DNA from: a virus
IMG/VR virus record: IMGVR_UViG_3300020436_000025
Coordinates: 1 to 40,165 of that record
Reading direction: 5' to 3' (one strand)
DNA: 40,165 nt
The notes under the pieces are model-generated. The model worked only from the letters and a program-made list of their open reading frames with translations. It made no database searches and was not told where the DNA came from. Every line of letters starts with the position of its first letter. Within the stretch, counting starts at the first letter, position 1. Position numbers and translations under genes: made by a program. Positions 11,497 to 20,692 of the stretch are shown piece by piece.

Positions 11497-12203
11497 TTTT
11501 AAAAAAAGAAAAAATTATTTATGTTCATATCAATAAAACTGCTGGTAGTAGTATTGAAATAGCATTTAATAATCAACAGCCCCCCAAACAACATTTAGCT
11601 TTTAGAAACTACTGCGAAAAATATGATGTTAAAAAATATTTTTCTTTTAGTTTTGTTAGAAACCCTTGGGATAGAATGGTCTCTTGGCATCTTTGGATAA
11701 ACAGGCAAAAGTTTTGGTATGACGGAATGCCCAAGTTCGATGGCATGGCGAACATACCAGAAAAAGGAGTTAACTTCGGTGGCCACCCAAGCGTAAATGA
11801 AAGTTGGTATTTACCTTTAAAAAAAGATTTTAAAACTTTTCTTAAAAAAATAGAAACATCAAAAAATTTAAATACTAGTAAAAATGATCATCTTTCAGTA
11901 GAAAATTATCACGAAGGAAGGTGGGTAGCTTCTCAAACTGAATGGCTAAAAAATGCAAGAGGCAAAGTTAGCTTAAGTTTTATCGGTAGATTTGAAAATC
12001 TACAAGAAGACTTTGATATTCTTTGCGATAAGATAGGCAAGAAAAAAATTAAATTACTGGAAGCTAAAAAACTAAACAAGCGGCCTCATTATTCGAGTTT
12101 TTATGATGATGAAAGTATAAGTATTATAGAAAGGTTATATAAAGATGACATCAAACGCTTCAACTACAAATATGAAGAAGCACCAGTGCAAAGTTTGCGG
12201 TAA
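11493..12203 (+). CDS. Sulfotransferase family protein
   Basis: A 236-residue protein. IYVHINKTAGSSIEIAF (KTAGSS at 15-20) matches the 5'-phosphosulfate-binding loop that grips PAPS. SFVRNPWDRMVSWH (54-66) matches the 3'-phosphate-binding segment of the Sulfotransfer_2-type family. A later FIGRFENLQEDF is also typical. These enzymes move a sulfate group from PAPS to sugars or other acceptors. There is no signal peptide, so it should act in the cytoplasm. It sits inside the terminase operon (ATGA overlap upstream, 59-nt overlap downstream), an unusual place for such an enzyme. The acceptor is unknown; modification of a host surface glycan or a virion component is possible. Confidence 0.8.
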   Translation: MILKKEKIIYVHINKTAGSSIEIAFNNQQPPKQHLAFRNYCEKYDVKKYFSFSFVRNPWDRMVSWHLWINRQKFWYDGMPKFDGMANIPEKGVNFGGHPSVNESWYLPLKKDFKTFLKKIETSKNLNTSKNDHLSVENYHEGRWVASQTEWLKNARGKVSLSFIGRFENLQEDFDILCDKIGKKKIKLLEAKKLNKRPHYSSFYDDESISIIERLYKDDIKRFNYKYEEAPVQSLR

Positions 12204-13119
12204 AAGCTTTGACACCGAAAGGCAACTTCACGCTCATCTTAAAGCGCATAAGATGAGGATGGCAGAATATTACCAAACCCATTACGCACGATATGATAGG
12301 TATGATGGTAAAATTATAAAATTTAAAAGTAAAGATTATTACTTTGAAAATGATTTTAACTCACGAACCAATTTAAGACTATGGCTTAAAGATCAAGAAA
12401 AAGAAGTGGCGCAAGAATACTGTAAAGGTTTACTTGAAACTCGAAAAGAAAAAAAGAACTTAATATTTGCCCCCACACAAGTTGAGCTTCGTACTCTCAT
12501 GATGCCAGCCATTCAAGTTTACGACGCTTTGTTTGGCAGTTACTATGACGTTTGTGAAGAAGTCGGTTTAATTAGTAAGTACCAAAAGCAAACATCTGAA
12601 TACGACTTTGAATTAAATTCTGACGCGATTAAAGATAGATTTAAGATATACATAGATACAAGAGAACAAAAGCCTCTCAAGTTTAATGTTAAAACTGAAA
12701 TTAAAAATTTAAAGTTTGGAGATTATGCTTTTAGTCATCCGGGGTATTCGCAAAACTGCTACATAGAAAGAAAGTCTGTTAGTGATTTTGTTGGAACTCT
12801 AAGCGGAGGATTCAAGAGGTTCGTTAATGAAATAGAAAGGGCTGGTGAAGCTGAAGCAAGTTTAATTGTTTTGGTTGAAGAGAATTTAAATAAGTGTCGA
12901 TCTTTTAATCACTTACCACAAGTATCTAGAAAGATCAAAGCAACACCAGAGTATATTTTTCACAATGTTAGGTATTTGATTCAGGCTTATCCTCACATAC
13001 AGTTTTTGTTTGTGAACACAAGACAAGATGCCTCAAGAATTATAGAAAAAATATTTTTAGGTGAAGCAAAACATAATATCATTGATTTACAGTATTGCTA
13101 CGATAATAAAATTTTGTAA
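12145..13119 (+). CDS. C2H2 zinc finger fused to an ERCC4-type nuclease
   Basis: A 324-residue protein. A classic C2H2 finger has C15, C18, H31 and H35 (CKVCGKSFDTERQLHAHLKAH region). Residues about 165-300 are an XPF/ERCC4 nuclease core: IYIDTREQKPLKF (D171, R173, E174), FGDYAF (191-196) and IERKSVSDF (207-215, carrying ERKxxxD). ERCC4 nucleases cut branched DNA or flaps. Immediately before terminase, it could resolve replication or packaging intermediates. The start is ATG 12145, overlapping the sulfotransferase by 59 nt; ATG 12172 is an alternative that keeps the finger. The stop overlaps the terminase start as TAATG. Confidence 0.85.
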   Translation: MTSNASTTNMKKHQCKVCGKSFDTERQLHAHLKAHKMRMAEYYQTHYARYDRYDGKIIKFKSKDYYFENDFNSRTNLRLWLKDQEKEVAQEYCKGLLETRKEKKNLIFAPTQVELRTLMMPAIQVYDALFGSYYDVCEEVGLISKYQKQTSEYDFELNSDAIKDRFKIYIDTREQKPLKFNVKTEIKNLKFGDYAFSHPGYSQNCYIERKSVSDFVGTLSGGFKRFVNEIERAGEAEASLIVLVEENLNKCRSFNHLPQVSRKIKATPEYIFHNVRYLIQAYPHIQFLFVNTRQDASRIIEKIFLGEAKHNIIDLQYCYDNKIL

Positions 13120-14930
13120 TGTGGTACGCTCCAGAAAATAAAAAAGTTGAACTACTCAACGAGCAGCTTCTCAGTCTCAAGGGAACACTTGAGAACAAAG
13201 AGGCCAAGATAAGCCTTGCTAAATTTCTAAGAGCCAACTTAGGCTTGACAGTTGACTTGATTGCTGGAATCAAGCTCGCACCCTTTCAAGAAATAACTCT
13301 GAAAGGAATGCTTAACAGAAACTTCTCTATGTGCGTGTGGGGTCGTGGTTGTGGCAAAACCTTTATTGCTTCTGTGTTTTGTTTTCTTCAATGTATATTT
13401 GAACCCGGCACTAAGATTCTTATAGCTGGCCCCACCTTTCGTACTGCTCGCTTTATATTTAATAACCTAGAAAAGATAGTAGAGTCTAAGGGGGCAGACC
13501 TTTTGGCTCAGGCTTTTGGTGCAAAAGCGAAAAGGAATGATCAATTTGAGTGGCAAATAAATGGAGGCTCAATAACAGCTATCCCACTTAACGGTGAAAA
13601 GATTCGTGGTTTCCGCGCAAACGTTTTGGTTCTTGACGAGTATCTTTTGTTGCCAGAAGACATTATTAATACAGTACTTATGCCCTTTCTGGTCGCTCCC
13701 CAAAACATGAAAGAGCGTTTAGAGATTAGAGAGGTTGAGGATAAGCTAATCAAAGAAGGGGTAATAGAAGAAAAAGATAGAATGGTTTTTGAAAACAATT
13801 CAAAAATGATTGCGCTATCCTCCGCAAGCTATACATTTGAAAATCTTTATAAAACCTATAAGGAATGGGTACAACATATTTACAGCAAAGAAGAAAAAGA
13901 CTCATCATATTTTGTGTCTCAGCTTGGGTATGAAGCTCTTCCTGAAGAGATGATTGACACAACTGTAATTGAAGAAGCTAAGAACGGGGGAACCTCTAGT
14001 GCGTCTTTCCAGCGTGAATACTGTGCTCAATTTACAGATGGAAGTGATTCTTACTTCAGTGCAAAGAAAATGCATGAGTGTACCATACCAGATGGGGAGT
14101 TACCGACAACTAGGGTTAAGGGTGACTCTGAATCAAAATACATTTGTGCAATTGACCCCAGCTTTTCTAATAGTCCGAGCTCTGACTACTTTGCGATGTC
14201 TGTTATAGAGTTGGATGAAGAAATGAAAACTGGAACTTTGGTTCACAGTTACGCGGTAGCTGGTGGAGATTTAAAAGATCACATACATTATTTTAATTAT
14301 TTATGTAATGCCTTCGATTTTGAAATGATATGCATTGATAATGCTGGTTTTCAATTTATAGATAGTTGCAATGAGTCTGAGTTGTTTACTAAGAATCTTA
14401 GTTTCTTTGATTTTAATAGTGACGCTGAAGGAGCAGACTACCAAAAAGAAATTAAAAAGATTAAAAACTTATATAATAAGCAAGACGGCAAAATCTGTTA
14501 CAAACAAATCTTTACGTCGAATTGGTTAAGAAAATCTAACGAGTATTTACAGGCTTGCATAGATCATAAAAGGATTTGGTTCGCTTCTAAAGCTACCGCT
14601 AACAATGAAGCCTTTAATAGAATGACAAATCAAAGTATTAATTTAAAATTTAATACTGGAGAAACAATATTGGATTTAATCGAAGAGCAAGATAATTTAG
14701 TTTATCAAACGAAGAAACAATGCTCGCTAATCGAAGTTAAAAGCACAGCCAAAGGAACGCAAACATTTGATTTACCACAACATTTAAAAAGAAATACATC
14801 TGTAAATCGAGCTAGACGAGATAATTATACCACACTTATGATTGGAACTTGGGCTATGAAATGCTATTATGATATGGTGTCAGCGGAAGATGTACAAGTT
14901 GATGATACTTTTACTCCCATGATGCTTTAA
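13119..14930 (+). CDS. terL: Terminase large subunit
   Basis: A 603-residue protein. The ATPase domain has Walker A GRGCGKT at 75-81, Walker B VLVLDE at 169-174 and a coupling-motif-like ALSSASYT around 232-239. The nuclease domain begins about residue 340 with YICAIDPSF (D346). These are the two activities that pump DNA into the prohead and cut the concatemer. Its length is in the usual range for large terminases. Its start overlaps the preceding stop as TAATG, and it is the last gene of the unit beginning at 9258. A late-type motif follows 4 nt after its stop. Confidence 0.95.
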   Translation: MWYAPENKKVELLNEQLLSLKGTLENKEAKISLAKFLRANLGLTVDLIAGIKLAPFQEITLKGMLNRNFSMCVWGRGCGKTFIASVFCFLQCIFEPGTKILIAGPTFRTARFIFNNLEKIVESKGADLLAQAFGAKAKRNDQFEWQINGGSITAIPLNGEKIRGFRANVLVLDEYLLLPEDIINTVLMPFLVAPQNMKERLEIREVEDKLIKEGVIEEKDRMVFENNSKMIALSSASYTFENLYKTYKEWVQHIYSKEEKDSSYFVSQLGYEALPEEMIDTTVIEEAKNGGTSSASFQREYCAQFTDGSDSYFSAKKMHECTIPDGELPTTRVKGDSESKYICAIDPSFSNSPSSDYFAMSVIELDEEMKTGTLVHSYAVAGGDLKDHIHYFNYLCNAFDFEMICIDNAGFQFIDSCNESELFTKNLSFFDFNSDAEGADYQKEIKKIKNLYNKQDGKICYKQIFTSNWLRKSNEYLQACIDHKRIWFASKATANNEAFNRMTNQSINLKFNTGETILDLIEEQDNLVYQTKKQCSLIEVKSTAKGTQTFDLPQHLKRNTSVNRARRDNYTTLMIGTWAMKCYYDMVSAEDVQVDDTFTPMML

Positions 14931-14933
14931 AAA

Positions 14934-14940
14934 GTGTAAT
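14934..14940 (+). promoter_or_regulatory. Late-promoter-like motif GTGTAAT
   Basis: GTGTAATTTTCAGTATAAAAT, ATG: 14 nt separate the 7-base motif from the portal start. Confidence 0.55.
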
Positions 14941-14954
14941 TTTCAGTATAAAAT

Positions 14955-16925
14955 ATGGAAAAAAAGCCTAAAACAGCTAAAACAGCAAAAAGTAGTCCAA
15001 AGACAGCCGCCAAAGCTTCGTCTTCGTCTGCTAAAAAAGCTGGTGTTAATGATTTAGAGCAATCTGTCGCAAGTAGCGCAACGCCGCTCACTGCTTTTGA
15101 ATCCGTAGCAGCTTCGCCCACCAGACGTAACAAGGCGGCAGACATACATAGAACAGATAGATTTAAAAACATTACTGATGGTGTTGTTCCTTTCAAATAC
15201 ACTTACGGTGTTCAAAACAAATCTAACCTTAACATTCGAGACACTGTAGTTCTCTGTCAAAAAGCTTATTACAATTTTGCTATATTTAGAAATACTATTG
15301 ATATGATGACAGAGTTTTCCTCTTCTGGTATTTTCCTTAGAGGGGGAAGTAGAAAGTCTAGAGACTTTTTTGATGCTTTATTTGAAAAGAATAATTTAAA
15401 AAGTTTTATGGATAAATTTTTTAGAGAATATTATCGCTCTGGAAATGTATTTATTTATCGTTTTGATGGCAAGGTTTCTAGAGAAGACATTAAAAGAATG
15501 ACTCAAACGTTTGGGTCTTCTGGATTGGGTGAAATTACATTGCCAGTTCAATATTCTGTTTTAAATCCAGCTGACATTCAAATACAGGGTGGTTTAAATT
15601 TTGCAACTGGTGTTTATTATAAGGTCTTGAGTGATTACGAGCTTGCTAGACTCAGGGAGCCAAGGACCGAAGAAGATCAAGAGGTTTTAAACAATCTACC
15701 TGAACAGACCAGAAAATTAATTCGTGATTCAAAAGGCAGCACGGTTCTTATGCCTTTGGACTCAGAACACATAAATGCTGTTTTTTATAAAAAGCAAGAC
15801 TACGAACCGTTCTCGGTTCCAATGGGGTATCCAGTTCTTGAAGATATAAACTGGAAAGCTGAGATGAAAAAAATGGACATGGCTGTTGCCAGAACTATGC
15901 AGCAAGCTATCCTTTTGGTAACTATGGGAACCGAACCCGAAAAGGGTGGCGTTAACCAAAAAAATCTTGCAGCAATGCAAGAGCTATTCCAAAATGAATC
16001 TGTCGGAAGAGTATTGATTGCTGACTATACAACTGATGCTAAGTTTGTAATTCCTAATATTGGTAATTTGCTTGGTCCTGAAAAATACGAAATTGTTGAC
16101 AGAGACATACAAATTGGTTTGCAAAATATTTTAGTCGGTGATGAAAAATTTGCCAACCAAGCGATCAAAACAGAAGTATTTTTAGCAAGACTTACTCAAG
16201 CTCGTGAATCATTTTTAAATGAGTTTTTAATTCCTGAAATAAAAAGAATTTCTAAATTAATGGGTTTTAAAAATTATCCGCTTCCTTATTTTAACGAATT
16301 TAGCCTTGGCAGTGATCCAACAAAATCTAGAGTATACGCTAGGCTTATGGAGCTTGGTATTTTAACGCCAGAAGAAGGAATTGATGCTCTCGAAACCGAC
16401 AAGCTCCCAGACAACGAAGAGTCTATAGAGTCTCAAAGAAAACTTCTCAACCTCAAAGACGAAGGTCTTTATCAACCAGTGATCGGCGGTAAAGGCGCTG
16501 GCGCAGCACCCACTGGCCGTCCTGCTGGTACAGGTACTCCTCAAGAAACAAAAAATGTTAGTCCGATTGGTCAGGGCGAACAAAGCAATGCGGATTATTA
16601 TAGCATCTCTAAAATTACCGACAACATGATCCACGCAAACGGCTTGACCAAGAAAGTTGAAGCTGGTTTGAGAAAGTTTCATAGTTTAAAACGTCTTAAT
16701 AAAAGACAAAAGGAAGTGGCCCAAGGAATTGTAGAAGTAATTATTTCAAACGAAAATCCATCTGATTGGAAGAAGGTAGTGGACGAATATGTTAAGAAAC
16801 CTGTGGATAAAAATGAAGACAGAGTTTCAGAAATTAGAGACATAGCTTGTCGTCATCAGATAGATTACTACTTGGCCAGTATCCTTTTTGCAAGCAAGAG
16901 CGAAAAGGAAACTAACGATGGCTAA
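14955..16925 (+). CDS. Portal protein
   Basis: A 656-residue protein directly after terminase. Residues 1-45 are low-complexity Lys/Ala/Ser (KAKTAK-like), followed by YTYGVQNKSNLNIRDTVVLC. The central part has the portal pattern AYYNFAIFRNTIDMMTEF, YYRSGNVFIYRFDG and QYSVLNPADIQIQGG. Portal proteins form the dodecameric ring at the capsid vertex through which DNA enters. The C-terminal third, after a Gly/Ala/Pro linker (GGKGAGAAPTGRPAGTGTP, about 513-535), is a separate helical domain. It lies 24 nt after terminase, and its stop overlaps the next start. Confidence 0.85.
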   Translation: MEKKPKTAKTAKSSPKTAAKASSSSAKKAGVNDLEQSVASSATPLTAFESVAASPTRRNKAADIHRTDRFKNITDGVVPFKYTYGVQNKSNLNIRDTVVLCQKAYYNFAIFRNTIDMMTEFSSSGIFLRGGSRKSRDFFDALFEKNNLKSFMDKFFREYYRSGNVFIYRFDGKVSREDIKRMTQTFGSSGLGEITLPVQYSVLNPADIQIQGGLNFATGVYYKVLSDYELARLREPRTEEDQEVLNNLPEQTRKLIRDSKGSTVLMPLDSEHINAVFYKKQDYEPFSVPMGYPVLEDINWKAEMKKMDMAVARTMQQAILLVTMGTEPEKGGVNQKNLAAMQELFQNESVGRVLIADYTTDAKFVIPNIGNLLGPEKYEIVDRDIQIGLQNILVGDEKFANQAIKTEVFLARLTQARESFLNEFLIPEIKRISKLMGFKNYPLPYFNEFSLGSDPTKSRVYARLMELGILTPEEGIDALETDKLPDNEESIESQRKLLNLKDEGLYQPVIGGKGAGAAPTGRPAGTGTPQETKNVSPIGQGEQSNADYYSISKITDNMIHANGLTKKVEAGLRKFHSLKRLNKRQKEVAQGIVEVIISNENPSDWKKVVDEYVKKPVDKNEDRVSEIRDIACRHQIDYYLASILFASKSEKETNDG

Positions 16926-18792
16926 GAATGTAATAACATACGGAGTTCAAGATTTATTCTTTGGAAACCCCGTAATAATGCCTCCGCACAAAGTGGCAAA
17001 TGCTGGGGGTGGATCATCAACCGTTTTTGGAAGCAAATGGTCTATAACAGGTTATACTGGTCAAAAAACAAATGGCGCAAATGATGGCCAAAAGTTCGAA
17101 GTACTTCAAAGAATCAACAAGGTTCAAAACTTTAATTATAGCATAGACCTTCCAAAAGAAAATATAAATTCTATTGGTTCAATTACCAATCGTGGTTCGT
17201 ATGTTTCTGGGCCTCCTTCGGTTAATTTAAATTTTAGTTATTACGTTGACGGAATCAATAACGAACAACGAATGGGATTTTCAACCCAAAATCAAACAGC
17301 AAACCTTCCGACATCGTTCGTAAGCGGTTTGATGGCAAAAGAAACTGACAGAAAAAATATTTATTTAGCAATTGACAACACTCTGGATGAAGCTCCTTTT
17401 TCGATTCGAACGCAAGACCCATCCGAGTACCCATCCCCACCAACTGGTCAGCCTTTTATGCCAGTAACAGGCGTTATAGACCCAAATGCTGGTTCTTATG
17501 ATTTTTTGGTTTTTGTTAATTCTTATATAAATAGTTACTCTGTGAATATGGGTGTTGGTGAGGTTCCAACTGTTAGTGTTGGTGCTGTCGCTGATAACGT
17601 ATTTTTTACAAAAGGTGTAGATACTGGTTTTGGAGTTCCGTATATAAACACTGAAAACGCAACCACGGGCTTTAGCGGTGTTAGTGTTGCTGTTCCAAAA
17701 AACTTTATAGATAATGTTAATACTTTTAATTATCCAAAAACTGTTTTTATGCCCGGAGACATAAAACTTTCTTTGAGCAGAACAAATCCTTTGAGTTATC
17801 AATCTGATTGGAGCAGTTCCACAGATGGATGGAGTAGCATCAGGATGGTTTCTTTAACTTCTGCATCGACAATAGATGGTGTGTCAGACGCATTAAGGGC
17901 AGCCGGTGATGGTTCGGAAAATACTCACTACATAGCTAGATCAAATTCTTTTACAATTGGTAAAAGATACAGGGTTAATGGAAGAGCTTATGTCAAACCC
18001 GATCCTTTGGGTTCTGTTTTGGGAGGGGTTTATTTGTATAATGGAAATGGATCAGAAAGCAATGAGATAAGATCATACGATACACTAAATGCTTGGTTTG
18101 ATTTTGGAGAGGAGTTTATTGCAACTAGCACTGATCTCAATTTTTTTGCTAGACACATTGCCGGTGGAACAACCGTTACGATGAAAACTAGTGATTCAAT
18201 TTATTTGAAAGATGTCACTATTGAAGAAATGAGAATTGATTTCGATCACGGAACAGTTCAAAGTTGTAATATAGATTTAGATTTGACTCGTGAAAACATC
18301 CAGTACATGGGCCATAAACTTCCTTGGGATAGGCCAGTCACTACACCAGTTGGTATAACAGCTGGATTCGATGTTGTTGTGTCGGGCGATACAAAAGGCA
18401 GCTTGATGGAAGACTTTGTTTATAATGGATTGTACAACCTAAACATTGACTTTATGACAGGAGATGTTTTGGCTATGAATTACAAGCTTTCTGGTCTAAG
18501 ATTAGATTCTGCACAGTATGATTCTAGTATCGGAAGCAATAAAACAGCTTCTTTATCATTTTCTTCTGACTTTAGTTTGGATGACAATTTTAATGAAATT
18601 ATAGAAGATAAAGGATTTTTTGTTAGTGGACGTGTAATACAAATTAAAGAAAGATTTTTATATTCTGGCATATCGACATCAAGTATGGGCGGAATAGGCA
18701 CTAACCAAATAGTTGACCTTAGAAGTGGTACAACAACAGGACAAGATTTAATAAAAGATGATCAAAATCAAAACCTTTTTCCAAGGTACTAA
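16918..18792 (+). CDS. Tail-tube-like structural protein with inserted carbohydrate-binding-like domain
   Basis: A 624-residue protein; ATG 16918 is supported by AAGGAAAC and overlaps the portal stop. The flanks align block by block with the 410-residue protein at 30822. Examples are LQRINKVQNFNYSID against LQRIQTANYSFNIT, SVNLNFSYYVDG against TVSLDFSYILGS, PGDIKLS against PGDITLS, and DSSIGSNKTASLSFS against SSDIGSNKSISLGFS. Between PGDIKLS and VQSCNID, residues about 293-445 are an insert absent from the paralogue. Its pattern is W-rich start, SFTIGKRYRVNGRAYV, WFDFGEEFIA and IYLKDVTIEE, resembling CBM_4_9-type jelly rolls. It is probably a tail-tube variant or decoration that displays a glycan-binding domain. 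Confidence 0.65.
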   Translation: MAKNVITYGVQDLFFGNPVIMPPHKVANAGGGSSTVFGSKWSITGYTGQKTNGANDGQKFEVLQRINKVQNFNYSIDLPKENINSIGSITNRGSYVSGPPSVNLNFSYYVDGINNEQRMGFSTQNQTANLPTSFVSGLMAKETDRKNIYLAIDNTLDEAPFSIRTQDPSEYPSPPTGQPFMPVTGVIDPNAGSYDFLVFVNSYINSYSVNMGVGEVPTVSVGAVADNVFFTKGVDTGFGVPYINTENATTGFSGVSVAVPKNFIDNVNTFNYPKTVFMPGDIKLSLSRTNPLSYQSDWSSSTDGWSSIRMVSLTSASTIDGVSDALRAAGDGSENTHYIARSNSFTIGKRYRVNGRAYVKPDPLGSVLGGVYLYNGNGSESNEIRSYDTLNAWFDFGEEFIATSTDLNFFARHIAGGTTVTMKTSDSIYLKDVTIEEMRIDFDHGTVQSCNIDLDLTRENIQYMGHKLPWDRPVTTPVGITAGFDVVVSGDTKGSLMEDFVYNGLYNLNIDFMTGDVLAMNYKLSGLRLDSAQYDSSIGSNKTASLSFSSDFSLDDNFNEIIEDKGFFVSGRVIQIKERFLYSGISTSSMGGIGTNQIVDLRSGTTTGQDLIKDDQNQNLFPRY

Positions 18793-18810
18793 TTAAAAAG
18801 GAATAAAAAA

Positions 18811-20448
18811 ATGTCAGACGTAAGATTAAGAGATTTAAATCCAGCAGAATTTGACTTCGGAGTAAATATAGCGGGGTCACTTGGCGTCGGGACGACTTCG
18901 CCAGAGGGCGATGTTGAGATTAAAAGCGATGGATCAGCTTCCACTGGAGCACATTTACGCTTAAGACACGCAAACAATAACTCTACCGACGTAATTTCTA
19001 CTATCAATTTTTCAAACAATGTTGGCTCTGTGGCAAAAATAGAATCTGGAACTACATCAGGAAATACTAATGGATACATTTCTTTTTACACAGACTCTGC
19101 AGGAACTAGTGCCGAGCGTATGCGAATATTGTCAGATGGCAAGGTTGGCGTGGGAACAGGCGCAACTGTGCTTACAAGACTTCACGTTAGAGGAAATTCA
19201 GATACAAGTGATCATGATTGTGCCATACGTATTGTAGATGCAGATGGAACATCTGGTTCTATAATTCCAAATCTTCAATTCTGGACCGACAGCCAGCAGA
19301 TTTATCAAATTCGAGCAAATGACACGATGGGTTTACAGTTTCGCAAGGCTGATGATGCCACTGTAGTTACTTTTGATGAAAATGGCCGCGTGGGAATCGG
19401 AGAAACCAATCCATCCAATGAGCTTCATGTTTCTGGAACTAGCACGGTACTGCAGCTTGAGTCTAGCACTTCGGCTGTATATTTACAGTTAAATAATTCG
19501 GGCGGCAATCTAAACTTTCTTGGCTCGACAGGTGAAAATTTGATTTTTCTTACGGACAATACCGAAAGAATGAGAATTTACAACAATGGCAATATCACTA
19601 TTGGAAATGTAAGCAGTGCCGCAGCAAAGCTACACGTAGAGTACGGAGTTGCTGGCACTTCGACTGTTGAGGTAGCAAGGTTTTTAAAAGGGGCAGTAAA
19701 CGGCGGTGGAGAAATCACTCTCGGAACCAACACAGTCATAGGCGGGATAGAAGCAAATAACGATGTTGCTTCTGGAGGAAGTTTACGTTTTAGCACTTTA
19801 ACATCGGGTGGTTCTCGGACAGAAAAAGTCAGAATAACACATGACGGCAAGGTGGGCATTAACACCACCAGTCCGGAAGAAGCCCTCCACGTTGTTGGAA
19901 ATTTAAAGGTTACAGGGTCCGTTTCAGTTGGAGAAAGCGGTTTCAATGTATCAACTGGGTGTGTGATTATTTGGGCTGGAGGAACCATTCCAAGCGGATT
20001 TCTTGAGTGTAATGGTGGAGAGGTTAGCCGTAGTACCTATTCTGATTTGTTTGCTGTTATTGGAACGACTTATGGAGCAGGTAACGGAAGCTCAACCTTT
20101 AATATTCCCGACTTGGCTGGGCGTGTAGTAGTGGGCGAAGGAGGAAACACTGCAGGAAGAACCCCAGCAGCCCTTGAATCCGTAAGTGACACTTCTGGAG
20201 AACAAAGCGTCAGTTTAAATGTAAATCAATTACCAGCACATAGTCACCCGGCTACCACAACATATCCGCATATGATGGGCAGTAACCCCAGAAGGGACAC
20301 TCGCAACAACAAGGGTATGAATGCTAGAAGCGAAAGATCGAGTGGCCGGGTCGAAGGTTTTGTTACCACCATCGGTGATACAGGGGAAAATGCGCCAATC
20401 AACAACATACAACCTTCAATGGTAATGAAATACATGATTAAAACTTGA
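18811..20448 (+). CDS. Tail fibre protein with collar domain
   Basis: A 545-residue protein with a good AAAAAGGAA site. Residues 20-380 contain five variants of the G-x-V-G-I-G-x-T-x-P-x-x-x-L-H-V repeat (GSLGVGTTSPEGD, GRVGIGETNPSNELHV, GKVGINTTSPEEALHV and others), typical of trimeric fibre shafts. The C-terminus, about 385-545, is a phage tail collar domain: GTIPSGFLECNGGEVSRSTY, TYGAGNGSSTFNIPDLAGRV, NQLPAHSH. It probably binds the host surface. It directly follows the glycan-binding-like tail-tube variant, so the two may form one adsorption unit. Confidence 0.85.
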   Translation: MSDVRLRDLNPAEFDFGVNIAGSLGVGTTSPEGDVEIKSDGSASTGAHLRLRHANNNSTDVISTINFSNNVGSVAKIESGTTSGNTNGYISFYTDSAGTSAERMRILSDGKVGVGTGATVLTRLHVRGNSDTSDHDCAIRIVDADGTSGSIIPNLQFWTDSQQIYQIRANDTMGLQFRKADDATVVTFDENGRVGIGETNPSNELHVSGTSTVLQLESSTSAVYLQLNNSGGNLNFLGSTGENLIFLTDNTERMRIYNNGNITIGNVSSAAAKLHVEYGVAGTSTVEVARFLKGAVNGGGEITLGTNTVIGGIEANNDVASGGSLRFSTLTSGGSRTEKVRITHDGKVGINTTSPEEALHVVGNLKVTGSVSVGESGFNVSTGCVIIWAGGTIPSGFLECNGGEVSRSTYSDLFAVIGTTYGAGNGSSTFNIPDLAGRVVVGEGGNTAGRTPAALESVSDTSGEQSVSLNVNQLPAHSHPATTTYPHMMGSNPRRDTRNNKGMNARSERSSGRVEGFVTTIGDTGENAPINNIQPSMVMKYMIKT

Positions 20449-20465
20449 TTTTTCGATATCTACCT

Positions 20466-20473
20466 GATATAAT
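20466..20473 (+). promoter_or_regulatory. Extended -10 promoter
   Basis: TG-A-TATAAT followed by 5 nt and ATG 20479. The mRNA would begin at or just inside the start codon. Confidence 0.5.
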
Positions 20474-20478
20474 AACAC

Positions 20479-20646
20479 ATGGAAGAAGAGAAAAAAATGT
20501 CACTCGATGACGCTTTTAACCTACTCGTAAACGCGGCTCGTCAACTCAAACTAAGCTACCAAGAACATCAAACTCTTGAACAAGCCGCTCAAATCGTGCT
20601 CGCTGAATTAAATAAAAAAGAAAACACAGAAGAAGAATCTGAATAA
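20479..20646 (+). CDS. Small helical unknown protein (55 aa)
   Basis: A 55-residue acidic protein, MEEEKKMSLDDAFNLLVNAA, predicted all-helical and ending in KKENTEEESE. It has an extended -10 sequence 5 nt before the ATG and no ribosome-binding site. A second Met at codon 7 lies after a purine-rich AGAGAAAAAA and is an alternative start. It lies between the fibre gene and the holin-like gene; a chaperone or lysis-control role cannot be told from the sequence. Confidence 0.55.
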   Translation: MEEEKKMSLDDAFNLLVNAARQLKLSYQEHQTLEQAAQIVLAELNKKENTEEESE

Positions 20647-20651
20647 AAAAT

Positions 20652-20680
20652 TTGACAGACTCTCTATAATACTCTAATAT
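20652..20680 (+). promoter_or_regulatory. Sigma70-like promoter of the lysis-like cluster
   Basis: TTGACA, 17 nt, TAATAT, then 12 nt to ATG 20693. TATAAT also occurs within the spacer. Confidence 0.65.
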
Positions 20681-20692
20681 ACAATACTTATT

